Part shown: in pieces, positions 62,950-64,000 of the stretch
Layout: the number at the start of each line of letters is the position of its first letter
Numbering within the stretch: the stretch's first letter is position 1
Source of the DNA: Bacteroides helcogenes P 36-108
GTDB taxonomy: Bacteria > Bacteroidota > Bacteroidia > Bacteroidales > Bacteroidaceae
Reading direction: 5' to 3'
Length of the DNA stretch: 64,000 bases
NCBI RefSeq assembly: GCF_000186225.1
Contig: NC_014933.1
Coordinates: 992,001 to 1,056,000, forward strand
Made by a program: the position numbers and the translations under genes
The notes under the pieces: model-generated
The model's input: the letters and a program-made list of their open reading frames with translations, nothing else
Databases searched by the model: none
Told to the model about the DNA's origin: nothing

Positions 62950-63888
62950 ATGGAAAAACAATCTCAAAACAACGGTGATGCGTCACGCGAAAAAGGCATT
63001 TATCGTGTGACGATAACGGGAAGTATAGTGAACTTTTTATTGCTCGTCTTCAAGTTCTTTGCAGGCATTGCGGGGCATAGTGCCGCTATGCTGGCAGACG
63101 CAGTCCATTCATTGTCCGATTTCATTACGGATATCATAGTGATAGTTTTTGTCCGCATCTCTGCGAAGCCCGAAGACGAGGGACATGATTACGGTCATGG
63201 CAAATACGAGACACTGGCTACTGCCATTATCGGCATTTTTCTTTTGTTTGTGGGCTTCGGTATATTCTGGAATGGGGTCACGTCTATTTATGGTTTTCTC
63301 CGGGGAGGTACTTTGCAGGAGCCGGGGATGTTGGCGCTGGTTGCCGCCCTTGTATCCATTGTTTTTAAAGAAGTCTTGTATCAATATACGGTACTCGCAG
63401 GTAGAAAACTGAACTCACAGGCAGTGGTGGCCAACGCATGGCATCACCGCAGCGATGCACTTTCTTCCATAGGTACGGCCATCGGTATTGGTGGGGCCAT
63501 TCTTTTGGGGAGTCACTGGCGGGTACTCGATCCGGTTGCTGCTGTGATTGTCAGCTTTTTCATAATGAAGGTGGCTGTCAAGCTGCTGATACCTTGTGTG
63601 GATGAACTGTTGGAGAAATCATTACCTGCTGATGTAGAGAGCGAGATACAGAAAACCATTCTTTCGTTTTCCGGAGTGAGTTCCCCTCACCATCTCCGTA
63701 CCCGCCGTATCGGTAATTGCTATGCCATTGAGGTACATGTACGTATGAATGGGGATATTTCGTTGGAAGAAGCCCACCGCACGGCAACTGCCATAGAGGA
63801 GAAACTGAAAGGGCAGTTTGGGAAAGGCACTCATGTAGGTATTCATGTAGAGCCGGTAAAGAAGGAAGAGAACGGGAGTGCTATATAA
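62950..63888 (+). CDS. Cation diffusion facilitator family transporter
   Basis: 312 aa. Six helices and a C-terminal cytoplasmic metal-binding domain. Helix II has the metal-site ADAVHSLSDFITD and helix V HHRSDALSS, with the HxxxD/SxxxD patterns of zinc/iron exporters. It exchanges protons for divalent cations across the inner membrane. The cytoplasmic domain (about 215-300) has YAIEVHVRMNGDISLEEAH. The metal is not certain. An NAD-dependent epimerase gene starts 23 bp downstream on the same strand. Confidence 0.92.
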   Translation: MEKQSQNNGDASREKGIYRVTITGSIVNFLLLVFKFFAGIAGHSAAMLADAVHSLSDFITDIIVIVFVRISAKPEDEGHDYGHGKYETLATAIIGIFLLFVGFGIFWNGVTSIYGFLRGGTLQEPGMLALVAALVSIVFKEVLYQYTVLAGRKLNSQAVVANAWHHRSDALSSIGTAIGIGGAILLGSHWRVLDPVAAVIVSFFIMKVAVKLLIPCVDELLEKSLPADVESEIQKTILSFSGVSSPHHLRTRRIGNCYAIEVHVRMNGDISLEEAHRTATAIEEKLKGQFGKGTHVGIHVEPVKKEENGSAI

Positions 63889-63910
63889 TAATTAAGAGAA
63901 CTTATTTAAA

Positions 63911-64000
63911 GTGGAATCGGTTTTAATTACAGGTGCAAGCGGATTTATCGGAAGTTTCATCGTGGAAGAGGCGTTGAAACGCGGGTTTGGTGTATGGGCA
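63911..64000 (+). CDS. NAD-dependent epimerase/dehydratase, 5' part only
   Basis: A GTG start at 63911 opens a frame to the window end: VLITGASGFIGSFIVEEALK. GASGFIG is the NAD-binding glycine loop of extended SDR proteins. Only 30 codons are visible, so the substrate cannot be told. It follows the efflux transporter by 22 bp. Confidence 0.8.
   Translation, partial: MESVLITGASGFIGSFIVEEALKRGFGVWA

Overview
The window reads as chromosomal DNA from a gut Bacteroides (Bacteroidales). The grounds are a SusC/SusD pair run by an ECF sigma/FecR pair, several lipoproteins, Bacteroidetes-type families (DUF3098, DUF3836, DUF4271, DUF4861, LruC), and many Bacteroides promoters (TTTG or TTG, 19-21 bp, then TAnnTTTG). 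The species cannot be fixed from the sequence alone. Most of the window is core chromosome. I see no complete transposon, prophage or CRISPR array.

Layout: 1-1400 holds a truncated CoA-transferase and a small membrane protein on the minus strand. 1.4-3.2 kb has a hairpin/small-ORF leader and miaB. 3.2-6 kb holds a very long hairpin with IS3-like ends, an S41 peptidase and a DUF3836 gene with an in-frame stop. 6.2-11.5 kb is a plus-strand housekeeping run: methyltransferase, ftsX, DUF3098, uppP, truB, queA, folK. 11.5-14.9 kb has a secreted EEP-family hydrolase, metK behind a structured leader that looks like a SAM riboswitch, and a large palindrome. 14.9-17 kb is a LruC lipoprotein. 17.1-22.3 kb holds LOG, DUF4271, hemD, rnpA, yidD, a TatD-like gene, tyrS and tRNA-Gln. 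22.3-25.8 kb has a FemAB-like gene and an SDR dehydrogenase/DUF4861 pair.

25.9-34.8 kb holds a polysaccharide deacetylase, a giant TMEM260-like (GT117) membrane glycosyltransferase, a decayed beta-propeller gene, and a GH27 alpha-galactosidase with a DUF4091 protein. 34.9-38.7 kb has zinc ABC transporter parts (ATPase and binding protein, no permease), a lipoprotein and an mnmD gene that carries an in-frame repeat insertion. 38.9-46.4 kb is a minus-strand run: cysE, an RNA methyltransferase with a repetitive basic tail, a DPP-IV-type peptidase, purD and two membrane proteins. cysK diverges from cysE.

47.6-58.7 kb is a compact polysaccharide utilisation locus: ECF sigma, FecR anti-sigma, SusC with an STN domain, SusD and a multidomain GH2 beta-galactosidase. 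It ends with a flavin-binding (PPOX) protein, an outer-membrane barrel protein, rnr, a cation efflux transporter and the start of an epimerase gene.

The most unusual signals are the heptad-repeat insertion inside mnmD, the 140-nt hairpin at 3.2 kb and a related palindrome at 26.6 kb, the metK leader, the repetitive tail on the RNA methyltransferase, and the terminator hairpin placed directly before the zinc ABC ATPase start.
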